DNA from: an uncultured Marinoscillum sp.
Lineage (GTDB): Bacteria > Bacteroidota > Bacteroidia > Cytophagales > MED-G16
Direction: 5' to 3'
Assembly (NCBI GenBank): GCA_902523065.1
Contig: CABYXZ010000003.1
Location: 1 to 40,573 of the forward strand
DNA: 40,573 nt
The position numbers and the translations under genes were made by a program. Shown here one piece after another: positions 1 through 8,546 of the stretch; the stretch's first letter is position 1; every line of letters begins with the position of its first letter. The notes under the pieces were generated by a model that saw nothing but the letters and a program-made list of their open reading frames with translations, did no database searches and was not told the DNA's origin.

Positions 1-2981
1 GTACTGCTGGTGGTGGAGTTTGGAAAACTGAAGATGCTGGAAATAGTTGGGAGTGTATAAGCGATGGATATTTTGGTGGTAGCATTGGCGCCGTAGCAGT
101 TAGCGAATCAGATCCAAATATTATTTATGTAGGTGAGGGTGAACAGACGTTAAGAGGAAATGTATCTTCTGGAATGGGGATGTGGAGAAGTAATGATGCC
201 GGACAAACATGGAATTTTATTGGTTTACCAAAATCTGAGCATATATCAAGAATAAGAATTCATCCCAATAATCCTGATGAAGTTTATGTTGGTGTTATTG
301 GAAATTTATGGAAACCGAATGAGGAAAGGGGTTTATATAAATCCATAGATGGCGGTAAAAGCTGGAAAAAAATATTGTATGTATCTGATAAAGCTGGTGT
401 TGGAGATATAATATTAGATCCAAACAATTCTAGAATTATTTATGCTGCAACATGGCAAATGAAAAGAAATGGTTATAGAATGGATAGTGGTGGACCTGAT
501 AGTAAAGTGTTTAGAAGTTATGATGGTGGTGATTCATGGGAAGATATATCAGAATTTAATGGACTTCCGTCATTTCCTTGGGGAATTGTCGGAATTGCTA
601 TATCTCCAGTAAATTCTAAAAGAATTTGGATGATGATTGAGGCTGATGAAGGTGGATTATATAGATCTGATGATGGTGGAAATAATTGGAAAAAAGTTAA
701 TTCAAATAGAGCACTGAGACAAAGAGCTTGGTATTATACAAGGGTGTATGCTGATACTCAAAATGAAGACAAGGTATATGTATTGAACGTTAGTTATGGT
801 GTCTCTACAGATGGCGGAAATACATTCACTTTAAAAAATGCTCCTCACGGAGATCATCATGATTTATGGATTGATCCAAATGATAATATGAGATTGGCAA
901 TTGCGGATGATGGTGGAGCACAGGTATCAAATGATGGAGGTAACAATTGGACAACTTATTTTAATCAACCAACAGCACAATTTTATAGGGTTTCAACAGA
1001 TAATTCATTTCCATACAGAATATATGGTGCACAACAGGATAATAGTACGATAAGAATCAAACATAGAAGTGCATCATCTTCAATTGGCGAGAGAGATTGG
1101 GAGCCAACAGCAGGAGGTGAAAGTGCACATCTTGCTCCTGATCCTTTAAATAATGACATAGTTTTTGGTGGAACATACAAAGGCTATATGATGATGAAAA
1201 ACCATATAACAGATCAAAATAGATCAGTTAATGTTTGGCCTGATAATCCTGCAGGATCTGGAGCTGAAGTAATGAAATATAGATTTAATTGGAACTTTCC
1301 AATTTTATTTAGTCCACATAATCCCAAGAAGCTTTATGCAGGATCTAACTTTTTACATGTTTCAACTAACTCTGGCCAATCCTGGGAAACTGTATCTGGT
1401 GATTTAACAAGAAATTTACCTGAAACTATCCTTTCATCAGGAGGTCCAATTACTCAGGACAATACTGGTGCAGAACATTATGCAAATATTTTTGCAATTG
1501 CTGAGTCAGAACTTGAGGAGGGAGTTATTTGGACTGGTAGTGATGACGGTTTAATTCATGTCACTAAGGATAATGGCAAAACATGGGAGAACGTTACACC
1601 GCCATCAAATATGTCTCCAAAGCTTAATATGATTAATTGTATTGATCCAAGTCCCTTTAAGAAAGGTAAAGTGTATGTAGCAGCTACTTCTTACAAGTTT
1701 GGAGATTATACTCCTTATTTATACAAGACAGAGGATTATGGTAAAACTTGGGAATTAATAACAACAGGTATTACCTCTAACTATTATACTAGAGCTATTA
1801 GATCAGATAAAAAGAGAGAAGGCTTATTGTATGCTGGAACAGAGTGGGGCATGTTTATAAGCTTTGACGATGGAAAAAGTTGGAAAAGTTTTCAGCTAAA
1901 TCTTCCTATTACTTCTATTAGAGATATAGCTATAAAAGATAACGATTTAATTGTAGCTACCCATGGAAGGAGTTTTTGGATGATTGATGATTTAACACCT
2001 CTTCATCAGTTGGAATCAAGCTCGAATGATAAGGAATTTATTTTATTTAAACCAGATATGTCATACAGGCTTGCACAATCAGGTGGCTGGAGAAAGCCTA
2101 ACACACTACTTGTTGGAGAAAATCATCCAAATGGTGTCATAGTTAATTACTTTATAAAAAATTATAGCGAAGATGACTTCGTTAAAATTGAGATATTTGA
2201 TAAGAGTGGATCAATAATAAGATCATTTACAAATAATAAGTCAAAACTTATATCCGACAATAACAAACCTGTCCTGAGCAACACAAACGATATAGATTAT
2301 GCTTTATCATCAAGTGATATCAAATCTTTAAGTCCAAAAACAGGAGGTAACAGACTAATTTGGGATATGAGGTATCCAGGTTTTACCTCTTTTGAAGGTA
2401 TGATATTCTATTCATCTCCAAATACAGGACCAAAGGTCGTACCTGGCAAGTATGATATTAAAATGTCATATAATGGTAATGAAATTATTCAGGAATTTGA
2501 AATTGTAAAAGATCCTCGTGTTGAAAATACACAGGAAGACTATGAAAAGCAGTTGAAATTTCTTCTACAAGTTAAAGATGAAGTGAGTAGAGCAAATCAA
2601 ACAATAATTGACATAAGAAATGTAAAGAAAGACTTAACATATTTATCAGAAAAGGTTAGAGATAAAAGTCAGATTTTGAGTCTAATAAATCGATTTATGG
2701 ATGATCTATCTGTTGTTGAAAACAATATTCACATGACTAAAAATCAAAGTAGACAAGACCCTTTAAATTATGGAATTAGAATAAATAATAGGATAGCATT
2801 TTTATTAGCCGATTCACAAAGGGGAGATTATCCACCAACAAATCAATCATTAGAGTTTTTTGAATCAATTAAAAAGGAATTAAATGCTGAAATTTCAAAT
2901 TTCAAAAAAGTTCTGAACACATACACAGTTGAGATAAATAATATGATCCAAGACAACGATATTAAGTTTATATCATTTTAA
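1..2981 (+). CDS. BNR/VPS10-type beta-propeller protein (glycosyl-hydrolase-like), 5' end outside window
   Basis: The reading frame is open from the first in-frame codon at position 3, so the true start lies upstream and an ATG at 174 is internal. At least eleven Asp-box (BNR) motifs of the form S-x-D-x-G-x-T/S-W are visible (for example KSIDGGKSW, RSYDGGDSW, TKDNGKTW, SFDDGKSW), which predicts one or two beta-propellers of the sortilin/VPS10 or sialidase-like kind. The last third (from about position 2040) loses the motif and becomes a beta-rich segment followed by a charged helical tail. Bacteroidota proteins of this type are usually secreted and about 1,000 residues long, so little is missing, probably a signal peptide and one or two repeats. 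It is often annotated as a glycosyl hydrolase, but I see no catalytic signature and the substrate is unknown. It ends tail to tail with the next gene, overlapping it by 4 bp. Confidence 0.85.
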   Translation, partial: TAGGGVWKTEDAGNSWECISDGYFGGSIGAVAVSESDPNIIYVGEGEQTLRGNVSSGMGMWRSNDAGQTWNFIGLPKSEHISRIRIHPNNPDEVYVGVIGNLWKPNEERGLYKSIDGGKSWKKILYVSDKAGVGDIILDPNNSRIIYAATWQMKRNGYRMDSGGPDSKVFRSYDGGDSWEDISEFNGLPSFPWGIVGIAISPVNSKRIWMMIEADEGGLYRSDDGGNNWKKVNSNRALRQRAWYYTRVYADTQNEDKVYVLNVSYGVSTDGGNTFTLKNAPHGDHHDLWIDPNDNMRLAIADDGGAQVSNDGGNNWTTYFNQPTAQFYRVSTDNSFPYRIYGAQQDNSTIRIKHRSASSSIGERDWEPTAGGESAHLAPDPLNNDIVFGGTYKGYMMMKNHITDQNRSVNVWPDNPAGSGAEVMKYRFNWNFPILFSPHNPKKLYAGSNFLHVSTNSGQSWETVSGDLTRNLPETILSSGGPITQDNTGAEHYANIFAIAESELEEGVIWTGSDDGLIHVTKDNGKTWENVTPPSNMSPKLNMINCIDPSPFKKGKVYVAATSYKFGDYTPYLYKTEDYGKTWELITTGITSNYYTRAIRSDKKREGLLYAGTEWGMFISFDDGKSWKSFQLNLPITSIRDIAIKDNDLIVATHGRSFWMIDDLTPLHQLESSSNDKEFILFKPDMSYRLAQSGGWRKPNTLLVGENHPNGVIVNYFIKNYSEDDFVKIEIFDKSGSIIRSFTNNKSKLISDNNKPVLSNTNDIDYALSSSDIKSLSPKTGGNRLIWDMRYPGFTSFEGMIFYSSPNTGPKVVPGKYDIKMSYNGNEIIQEFEIVKDPRVENTQEDYEKQLKFLLQVKDEVSRANQTIIDIRNVKKDLTYLSEKVRDKSQILSLINRFMDDLSVVENNIHMTKNQSRQDPLNYGIRINNRIAFLLADSQRGDYPPTNQSLEFFESIKKELNAEISNFKKVLNTYTVEINNMIQDNDIKFISF

Positions 2982-3790
2982 TCTGATATACTTAATATCT
3001 TTTTCCAGTCATTATCATATTTTTTCATTGATTTTGAAAGATACTTTTTATCTATAAGTGGTTTTTTTATTATGTATGATTTAGGTAGGAAGTATGCTAA
3101 ATACATTACAAAATGAAAAAGAAGCCACCATGGTCTGTAAAGTAGCCAGTGAAGTATTTTATTGTTTGCATAATATTCAGGTGGATTTTTTTTGAATATA
3201 CTGCAAAACTTTTTTAAAAATATAAGTTGTTTTTCTGACCAAGAACCATGAACAACATTTAATGATATGTCACTTTTTGAATACCTTGATCCAGTATAGT
3301 TTGATATTTTTGATAAGTAAGAATATGGATTTTCTTTTAGTTCTTCAAACCTTAAAACCAATGGTTTATTATTAGAGTACTTCTTGATAATATTCATTTT
3401 GATAGAATATAGCATATCTTCCTTCCTCCAAAATCCTGTGTTTTCGTTATTATAAAATTTCTCAAAACTCCAATGATATCCATTTTTTGAATATCTCTTA
3501 AATTGAGAAGATATCCACTTATCATGTTTTCTAAAAACAACAATAATTTTTGTCTGTGGAAATTCTTTTAGAATTTTTTTTACCTCAAACTCAAATTGTC
3601 TATCAAATTCTCTTGATATCAGGTATGACTTGTAGTTTGTTCTTTTAATTATATTAATACATCTCCAATACTTGTGGGTACTTATATATTTAATGTCTTT
3701 TAATTTGGGGAAGAAGTTGTTTTGAAGAAAAGTTGAACCTGTCTTAGCTAATCCTACATGAAAATATATCTCCTTTTCAGAATTTTTCAT
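2978..3790 (-). CDS. Sulfotransferase family protein
   Basis: 270 residues. The N-terminus carries a PAPS 5'-phosphosulfate-binding loop (HVGLAKTGSTFLQ, about residues 11-23). A later segment (IIVVFRKHDKWISSQFKRY) fits the 3'-phosphate-binding motif R-x(6-8)-S of sulfotransferases. The family transfers sulfate from PAPS to a hydroxyl or amino group on carbohydrates or other acceptors; the acceptor cannot be inferred. The C-terminus is aromatic and basic (LLYRPWWLLFHFVMYLAYF), possibly a membrane-associating helix. It is a single gene, convergent with the propeller gene (4-bp overlap) and divergent from the XRE-S24 regulator, sharing a 58-bp intergenic region full of half-sites. No PAPS-synthesis or glycan gene is adjacent, so acquisition by transfer is possible but unproven. 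Confidence 0.8.
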   Translation of the reverse strand: MKNSEKEIYFHVGLAKTGSTFLQNNFFPKLKDIKYISTHKYWRCINIIKRTNYKSYLISREFDRQFEFEVKKILKEFPQTKIIVVFRKHDKWISSQFKRYSKNGYHWSFEKFYNNENTGFWRKEDMLYSIKMNIIKKYSNNKPLVLRFEELKENPYSYLSKISNYTGSRYSKSDISLNVVHGSWSEKQLIFLKKFCSIFKKNPPEYYANNKILHWLLYRPWWLLFHFVMYLAYFLPKSYIIKKPLIDKKYLSKSMKKYDNDWKKILSISD

Positions 3791-3848
3791 ACTAAATATT
3801 TTAGTAATTCAAATAATATTAGTATAATTACTAATAATTATAGTAATT
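3791..3848. promoter_or_regulatory. Cluster of TTAGTA/TACTAA half-sites, likely operator
   Basis: The 58-bp divergent intergenic region contains two inverted repeats: ACTAAA-TAT-TTTAGT (3791-3805) and TTAGTA-TAAT-TACTAA (3819-3834). A further half-site TAGTAATT (3841-3848) abuts the regulator start codon, and the same octamer occurs at 3802-3809 and inverted at 3826-3833. This arrangement is typical of autoregulated XRE-type repressors. The link to the adjacent XRE-S24 protein is inference from position; the base composition is almost pure A/T, which raises the chance of accidental symmetry. Confidence 0.5.
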
Positions 3849-4613
3849 ATGGTTAAAATTAACGAAAATATAAGACATCTTAGAAAGAAAAAGGGTTGGA
3901 CTCAAGAAAAGTTTTCTAGTAAGATAGGCATTAAAAGATCTTTGGTTGGTGCTTATGAAGAGGGTAGATCTGACCCAAGACTAAATAACTTATTGAAGAT
4001 GTGTGAAGTGTTTTCAATTTCGCTTGACAATATATTAAGGAAAGATGTTTCTAAGTTAAGAGAAGAAAACTACCTTGATGATAATAGTCAAAAAGTTAAA
4101 GTGCTATCAATTACTGTAGATAAAGAGGGTGACGAAAATATAGAACTAATTAATCAAAAAGCTTCAGCAGGTTATACTAACTCTTATTCTGACTTTGAGT
4201 TTATAGAGAGCCTTCCTAAGTTTCAATTACCATTCCTTCATTTTTCTGGTACACATAGGGCATTTGAAATTAAAGGTGATTCAATGTTGCCTTTAACCTC
4301 TGGAAGTATTGTAATCGGAAAATATATAGAAAGTATTGATTTTCTGAGAGATGGAAAGACATATATTGTTCTTACAAAAGACGATGGAATAGTTTATAAA
4401 AGAGTAGAAACCAAAGAAAACACTATTCAATTAATTTCTGATAATAAAAAATACGAACCATATGAAGTGAATAACGATGATGTCATTGAAATTTGGGAAG
4501 CAATTGCATTTTTTAGTCTAGACCTACCAAGACCTGATAATGAGTATAGTACTCTTAAGGAGGATATAAATAACCTATATTCTAATTTGGATCAGCTAAA
4601 GAATAAGTTATAA
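3849..4613 (+). CDS. XRE-family regulator with LexA-like S24 domain
   Basis: 254 residues. Residues 6-62 form an XRE helix-turn-helix (WTQEKFSSKIGIKRSLVGAYEEGRS region). Residues about 100-220 form a peptidase S24/LexA-type domain. All landmarks of autoproteolysis are present: a candidate Ala107-Gly108 scissile bond in KASAGY, the Ser145 nucleophile in GDSM, and the Lys184 general base in YKRV. Their spacing resembles E. coli LexA (A84-G85, S119, K156). The sequence after the cleavage site (GYTNSYSDFEFIESLPKF) matches a form I know from Bacteroidota XRE-S24 proteins. It is therefore likely a repressor that can self-cleave under DNA damage or another signal; its targets are unknown, though the half-site cluster just upstream suggests autoregulation. 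A nitroreductase gene follows 22 bp downstream on the same strand. Confidence 0.88.
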   Translation: MVKINENIRHLRKKKGWTQEKFSSKIGIKRSLVGAYEEGRSDPRLNNLLKMCEVFSISLDNILRKDVSKLREENYLDDNSQKVKVLSITVDKEGDENIELINQKASAGYTNSYSDFEFIESLPKFQLPFLHFSGTHRAFEIKGDSMLPLTSGSIVIGKYIESIDFLRDGKTYIVLTKDDGIVYKRVETKENTIQLISDNKKYEPYEVNNDDVIEIWEAIAFFSLDLPRPDNEYSTLKEDINNLYSNLDQLKNKL

Positions 4614-4635
4614 TCTTTTTTATATAATTTTGAAG

Positions 4636-5433
4636 ATGGGCATATCATCCATCCTTTCAGACATTAAAAATGATAGGAATTCTAATAATAAGAATTTAAA
4701 AGATAATTCACCTCCGTTACCAAAAATTGATTCTAAAGAATTCCAAAAAGTTTTAGATACTAGAAGAAGTGTACGTGTATACACTGATGAGGAAATACCA
4801 GAAAAAATTGTTAATAAATGCTTAGAAAATGCATTAAAGGCACCTACATCCTCAAATCTACAGACATGGGAAATTTATTGGGTCAGATCAAAAGATAATA
4901 AGGATAAACTCATAAAAGCTTGCTTTTCACAGCCGGCAGCTAAAACAGCTAAAGAGTTATTTGTCTTTGTTGCAAGACCTGATCACTGGAGAAGAAATAA
5001 TGACATGATGTTAGATTATATAAATACCAGAGATAATCCTCCAAATAGTGTTTTAAATTATTATGGAAAAATTACTAAATATGCTTATAATCAAGGTTTC
5101 TTGAATCTTTTTGGGTTTCTTAAAAAACTTTTAATTTTTTTTCTTGGACCATTTAGAACTATACCAAGAGAGCCAACATCGTTTAGTGATATGAAAGTTT
5201 GGTCTCAAAAGACTACTGCCCTTGCTTGTCAAAATTTTATGCTATCAATGAGGGCTTATGGTTATGACACATGCCCAATGGAAGGATTGGATTCAACAAG
5301 AATTAAAAAAATTCTTAAATTACCCAATAAAGCACAAATTTGTATGGCAATTAGTGCAGGAAAGAGAGAGAATAAAGGTGTTTATGGGAAGCAGTTAAGG
5401 TTTGATAATAAAATTTTTATAAAAGAAGTTTAG
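4636..5433 (+). CDS. Nitroreductase family protein (FMN-dependent)
   Basis: 265 residues from the ATG at 4636; a TTG two codons earlier (4630) is the alternative start. The segment LDTRRSVRVYTDEEIP followed by ALKAPTSSNLQTWEIYWV is the classic nitroreductase N-terminal signature, with arginines and serines that contact FMN phosphate. The C-terminal part (MEGLDSTRIKKILKLP, then AISAGKRE) fits the family. The middle (around residues 120-170) carries an insertion with a hydrophobic stretch (LFGFLKKLLIFFLGPF) longer than in minimal nitroreductases. Such enzymes reduce nitro compounds, quinones or other acceptors with NAD(P)H; the physiological substrate is unknown. Its stop codon directly touches the GTG start of thrS, so the two are probably cotranscribed. 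Confidence 0.87.
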   Translation: MGISSILSDIKNDRNSNNKNLKDNSPPLPKIDSKEFQKVLDTRRSVRVYTDEEIPEKIVNKCLENALKAPTSSNLQTWEIYWVRSKDNKDKLIKACFSQPAAKTAKELFVFVARPDHWRRNNDMMLDYINTRDNPPNSVLNYYGKITKYAYNQGFLNLFGFLKKLLIFFLGPFRTIPREPTSFSDMKVWSQKTTALACQNFMLSMRAYGYDTCPMEGLDSTRIKKILKLPNKAQICMAISAGKRENKGVYGKQLRFDNKIFIKEV

Positions 5434-7377
5434 GTGAGTAATCAAATTAAAATCAGTTTCCCAGATTCCTCAGTCAAAGAATATAAATCTGGAATATCAT
5501 CAATAGAGATTGCAAAAAGTATTAGTAACAGTCTAGCTAAAAAAATATTAGTTGCATCATTTAATGACGTTCATATTGATTTATCAACTGAATTAACGGA
5601 GAATGGATCTATCAAATTTTTTACTTGGGATGATATAGAAGGAAAAAAGACTTTCTGGCACTCATCGGCTCACCTACTTGCCGAAGCAGTTGAATCACTT
5701 TATCCAGGTGTTAAATTTGGAATAGGTCCTCCTATTGATAACGGATTTTATTACGATATTGATTTTATGGAATATGATTCTTCAGGAATTAATACATCTA
5801 AAATTGAGAAAAAATTCATTGAGTTATGTTCAAAAAATTTAAGTTTTGAAAGAAAAAAAATATCTAAAAAAGAGGCTATTAAATATTTTAAAGATAAAGG
5901 TGACCAATACAAACTAGAACTTCTAGAAGATCTTGATGATGGAAAGATTACATTCTACAATCAAGGTAATTTCACAGATCTTTGTAAAGGACCACATGTA
6001 CCATCTTCAAAATTTATTAAATCAATCAAAATTTTAAATGTAGCTGGTGCTTACTGGAGGGGAGATGAGAAAAATAAACAATTAACAAGGCTTTATGCTA
6101 TATCATTTCCTAAGCAGGAATTACTAGATGATTACATGTTAAAATTAGAAGAAGCTAAGAAGCGTGACCACAGAAAAATAGGAAAAGAACTTGAGTTATT
6201 TCTATTTAGTGAAAAAGTAGGGCAGGGTTTACCTATATGGCTTCCAAACGGTCATATTGTAAGAGAAAAGTTGATTGATTTTATGTATAAAGAACAAAAA
6301 AAACAGGGTTACCAGCATGTAACTTCTCCTCACATAGGATCTAAAGAATTATACGTCACATCAGGTCATTACGAAAAATATGGTGAATCATCATTCCAAC
6401 CTATTCAGGTTCCTTCAGATAATGACGAATATCTTCTTAAGCCTATGAACTGTCCGCATCATTGTGAGATATATAACTTTAAACCACACTCTTATAAAGA
6501 TTTACCTTACAGAATAGCTGAATTTGGAACCGTATACAGATACGAGCAGAGTGGTGAACTTCATGGAATGACTAGAGTTAGAGGGTTTACACAAGATGAT
6601 GCACATATATTTTGTACGATAGATCAGGTTAAAGATGAGGTTATAGGCGTTATGGATTTAATTCTTAAAGTTTTTAAGTCATTATCTTTTGAAAATTTTA
6701 AAGTACAGATATCATTAAGAGATAAAGATGATAATACTAAATATATGGGAGATGAGAAACTATGGGATAAAGCAGAAAATGATTTGATAGAATCTGTTAA
6801 GGTGAAAGGCATCGATGCTGTAGTTGAGTACGGTGAGGCTGCCTTTTATGGTCCTAAAATAGACTTTATGGTAAGAGATTCTCTTGAAAGAGAATGGCAA
6901 TTAGGCACAATACAAGTAGATTATCAGCTACCACAAAGATTTAATTTGACTTATGTGGATAAAAACAATGAGAAAAAAACTCCTGTTTTAATACATCGTG
7001 CTCCTTTTGGTTCATTAGAGAGATTTATTGCTATCTTAATTGAACATTGTGAAGGTAATTTTCCATTATGGCTGGCACCGGAACAGACTATAATCTTACC
7101 AATAAACGAGAACGTAATACAATACGCTGAAAAGATAAATGCGACGTTGATTGATAAGGGTTTTAGGTCAAGTGTAGATAAAAGAAATGAAAAGATTTCA
7201 AAGAAGGTCAGAGACGCTGAATTAAAAAAAATACCATATATGCTAATTGTAGGTGATAAAGAGATGGAATCTAACTCGGTTTCAGTAAGGAAGAAAACAG
7301 AGGGAGATATTGGACAAAAGCTTGTAAAAGACTTTATTATGGGTATTCAAGAAGAATTATCTAATGCCACAAATTAA
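5434..7377 (+). CDS. thrS: Threonine--tRNA ligase
   Basis: 647 residues, full length for bacterial ThrRS. Domain order is TGS (residues 1-62), the N2 editing/SAD domain with H76-x3-H80 and C184/H188, the class II catalytic core (about 260-535) and the anticodon-binding domain (about 545-640). Catalytic zinc ligands C340 (MNCPHH), H391 (DDAHIF) and H521 (LIHRAP) are visible, as are motif 2 (FGTVYRYEQSG, R369) and motif 3 (FGSLERF). The start is GTG at 5434, immediately after the nitroreductase stop; no ATG would retain the TGS domain. It charges tRNA-Thr in the cytoplasm. It heads the thrS-infC-rpmI-rplT order also seen in E. coli. Confidence 0.98.
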   Translation: MSNQIKISFPDSSVKEYKSGISSIEIAKSISNSLAKKILVASFNDVHIDLSTELTENGSIKFFTWDDIEGKKTFWHSSAHLLAEAVESLYPGVKFGIGPPIDNGFYYDIDFMEYDSSGINTSKIEKKFIELCSKNLSFERKKISKKEAIKYFKDKGDQYKLELLEDLDDGKITFYNQGNFTDLCKGPHVPSSKFIKSIKILNVAGAYWRGDEKNKQLTRLYAISFPKQELLDDYMLKLEEAKKRDHRKIGKELELFLFSEKVGQGLPIWLPNGHIVREKLIDFMYKEQKKQGYQHVTSPHIGSKELYVTSGHYEKYGESSFQPIQVPSDNDEYLLKPMNCPHHCEIYNFKPHSYKDLPYRIAEFGTVYRYEQSGELHGMTRVRGFTQDDAHIFCTIDQVKDEVIGVMDLILKVFKSLSFENFKVQISLRDKDDNTKYMGDEKLWDKAENDLIESVKVKGIDAVVEYGEAAFYGPKIDFMVRDSLEREWQLGTIQVDYQLPQRFNLTYVDKNNEKKTPVLIHRAPFGSLERFIAILIEHCEGNFPLWLAPEQTIILPINENVIQYAEKINATLIDKGFRSSVDKRNEKISKKVRDAELKKIPYMLIVGDKEMESNSVSVRKKTEGDIGQKLVKDFIMGIQEELSNATN

Positions 7378-7446
7378 TCATATTTTCCTTTTATTTTTTT
7401 AAATAATTGAGATATTTGCAGATATTTTTAATTAAAGATTACAAAA

Positions 7447-7989
7447 ATTAGTATTAATAGAAAAAGAAGAAACTGGCGAAAACCTGAGGAAAAACATCGA
7501 GTAAACGATAGAATCACCTCAAATATGGTAAGAGTCGTCGGTGATAATGTTGATGTTAATATCTATCCAATAAATAAGGCAAAAGAGATGGCTAGGCAAC
7601 AAGGACTTGATTTAGTTGAGATTTCTCCAAACTCAGATCCACCTGTCTGTAAAATTATTGACTATTCTAAGTTCAAGTATATGCAGAAAAAGAAGCAGAA
7701 GTCTATTAGATCAAATGCTCAAAAAACCGTCTTAAAAGAAATTCGATTTGGCCCAAACACAGATGAGCATGATTTTAATTTTAAATTAAAGCATGCAATA
7801 AAATTTTTAGAAAGTGGAGCTAAAGTTAAAGCATATGTTCACTTCTATGGAAGAACAATTGTATTCAAGGAGAGGGGAGAAATTTTACTTCTAAAATTAG
7901 CTCAAGCTCTAGAAGATTATGCTAATGTAGAAGAATTACCTAAATTAGAGGGAAAAAGAATGTTTTTAATGTTATCACCAAAAAAATAA
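7447..7989 (+). CDS. infC: Translation initiation factor IF-3, apparent ATT start
   Basis: IF-3 binds the 30S subunit, prevents premature 50S joining and checks the start codon. The first ATG in frame is at 7525 (MVRVVGDNVDVN), but the frame is open upstream back to a TAA at 7429. The added residues (ISINRKRRNWRKPEEKHRVN, then DRITSN) match the basic N-terminal tail and the R-x-N-x-x-I element of IF-3. The only plausible initiators that keep this tail are ATT codons; ATT at 7447 gives 180 residues, the same length as E. coli IF-3, which also starts at AUU. The C-terminal domain contains KEIRFGPNTDEHDF and ends LEGKRMFLMLSPKK. rpmI follows after 3 bp. Confidence 0.93.
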   Translation: MSINRKRRNWRKPEEKHRVNDRITSNMVRVVGDNVDVNIYPINKAKEMARQQGLDLVEISPNSDPPVCKIIDYSKFKYMQKKKQKSIRSNAQKTVLKEIRFGPNTDEHDFNFKLKHAIKFLESGAKVKAYVHFYGRTIVFKERGEILLLKLAQALEDYANVEELPKLEGKRMFLMLSPKK

Positions 7990-7992
7990 GTT

Positions 7993-8181
7993 ATGCCTAA
8001 AGTAAAAACTAAGTCAGGAGCTAAAAAAAGATTTAAACTTACTGGGACTGGTAAGGTCAAGAGAAAAAACGCTTTTAAAAATCACATTTTGACTAAAAAA
8101 GAGACAAAACAGAAAAGAAACCTCACTAAAACATCAATGGTTAATAAATCTGATGAGAAGAACATTAAAAGAATGATTTAA
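7993..8181 (+). CDS. rpmI: 50S ribosomal protein L35
   Basis: 62 residues, very basic, with the L35 signature: [24 protein letters not shown], then a middle rich in K/R/H ([14 protein letters not shown]) and an ending with an aspartate/lysine helix. Length is normal for bacterial L35 (about 64). It sits between infC (3 bp upstream) and rplT (11 bp downstream), the conserved operon order, so expression is almost certainly joint. No separate leader or promoter is visible. Confidence 0.97.
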   Translation: MPKVKTKSGAKKRFKLTGTGKVKRKNAFKNHILTKKETKQKRNLTKTSMVNKSDEKNIKRMI

Positions 8182-8192
8182 ATTTAATAATT

Positions 8193-8537
8193 ATGCCAAG
8201 ATCAAGAAATCTAGTAGCTGCTAAAGCGAAAAAAAAGAAAATTCTAAAACATGCCAAAGGTTATTTTGGTAGAAGAAAAAATGTTTGGACTGTTGCTAAA
8301 AATGCTGTTGAGAAGGCCTTGCAATATTCCTACATACACAGAAGGACCAAGAAAAGAGAGATTAGAAGCCTGTGGATACAAAGAATTAATGCCGCAGTCA
8401 GGGAAGGTGGAATGTCCTATTCTGAGTTTATAGGTAAATTAAAAAAATCCAATATTAATTTAAATAGAAAGGTTTTAGCTGATATTGCAATGAATGATCC
8501 GGATTCCTTCAAGCAAATTTTAAAATCTGTTTCGTAA
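8193..8537 (+). CDS. rplT: 50S ribosomal protein L20
   Basis: 114 residues, normal for L20. It has the basic N-terminal helix ([23 protein letters not shown]), the core [24 protein letters not shown] and the C-terminal [20 protein letters not shown], all diagnostic. L20 binds 23S rRNA early in 50S assembly and, in several bacteria, represses its own operon by binding an mRNA mimic; no such leader is obvious here because the intergenic gaps are 3 and 11 bp. lysA begins 9 bp after the stop. Confidence 0.98.
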   Translation: MPRSRNLVAAKAKKKKILKHAKGYFGRRKNVWTVAKNAVEKALQYSYIHRRTKKREIRSLWIQRINAAVREGGMSYSEFIGKLKKSNINLNRKVLADIAMNDPDSFKQILKSVS

Positions 8538-8546
8538 TTTATTTTA

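Noticed and set aside
174..1900. Repeated GATGGTGG-like DNA segments as a nucleotide repeat array
   Set aside because: They encode the Asp-box motif at irregular spacing within one gene, so they are protein repeats and not a DNA repeat element.
4625..4632. TAATTTTG as a promoter -7 element for the nitroreductase gene
   Set aside because: It matches TAnnTTTG, but the nearest TTG is about 35 bp upstream and transcription would begin at or after the ATG, so it is not convincing.
7525..7527. ATG at 7525 as the start of infC
   Set aside because: It would remove the conserved basic N-terminal tail of IF-3 that is encoded in frame directly upstream.
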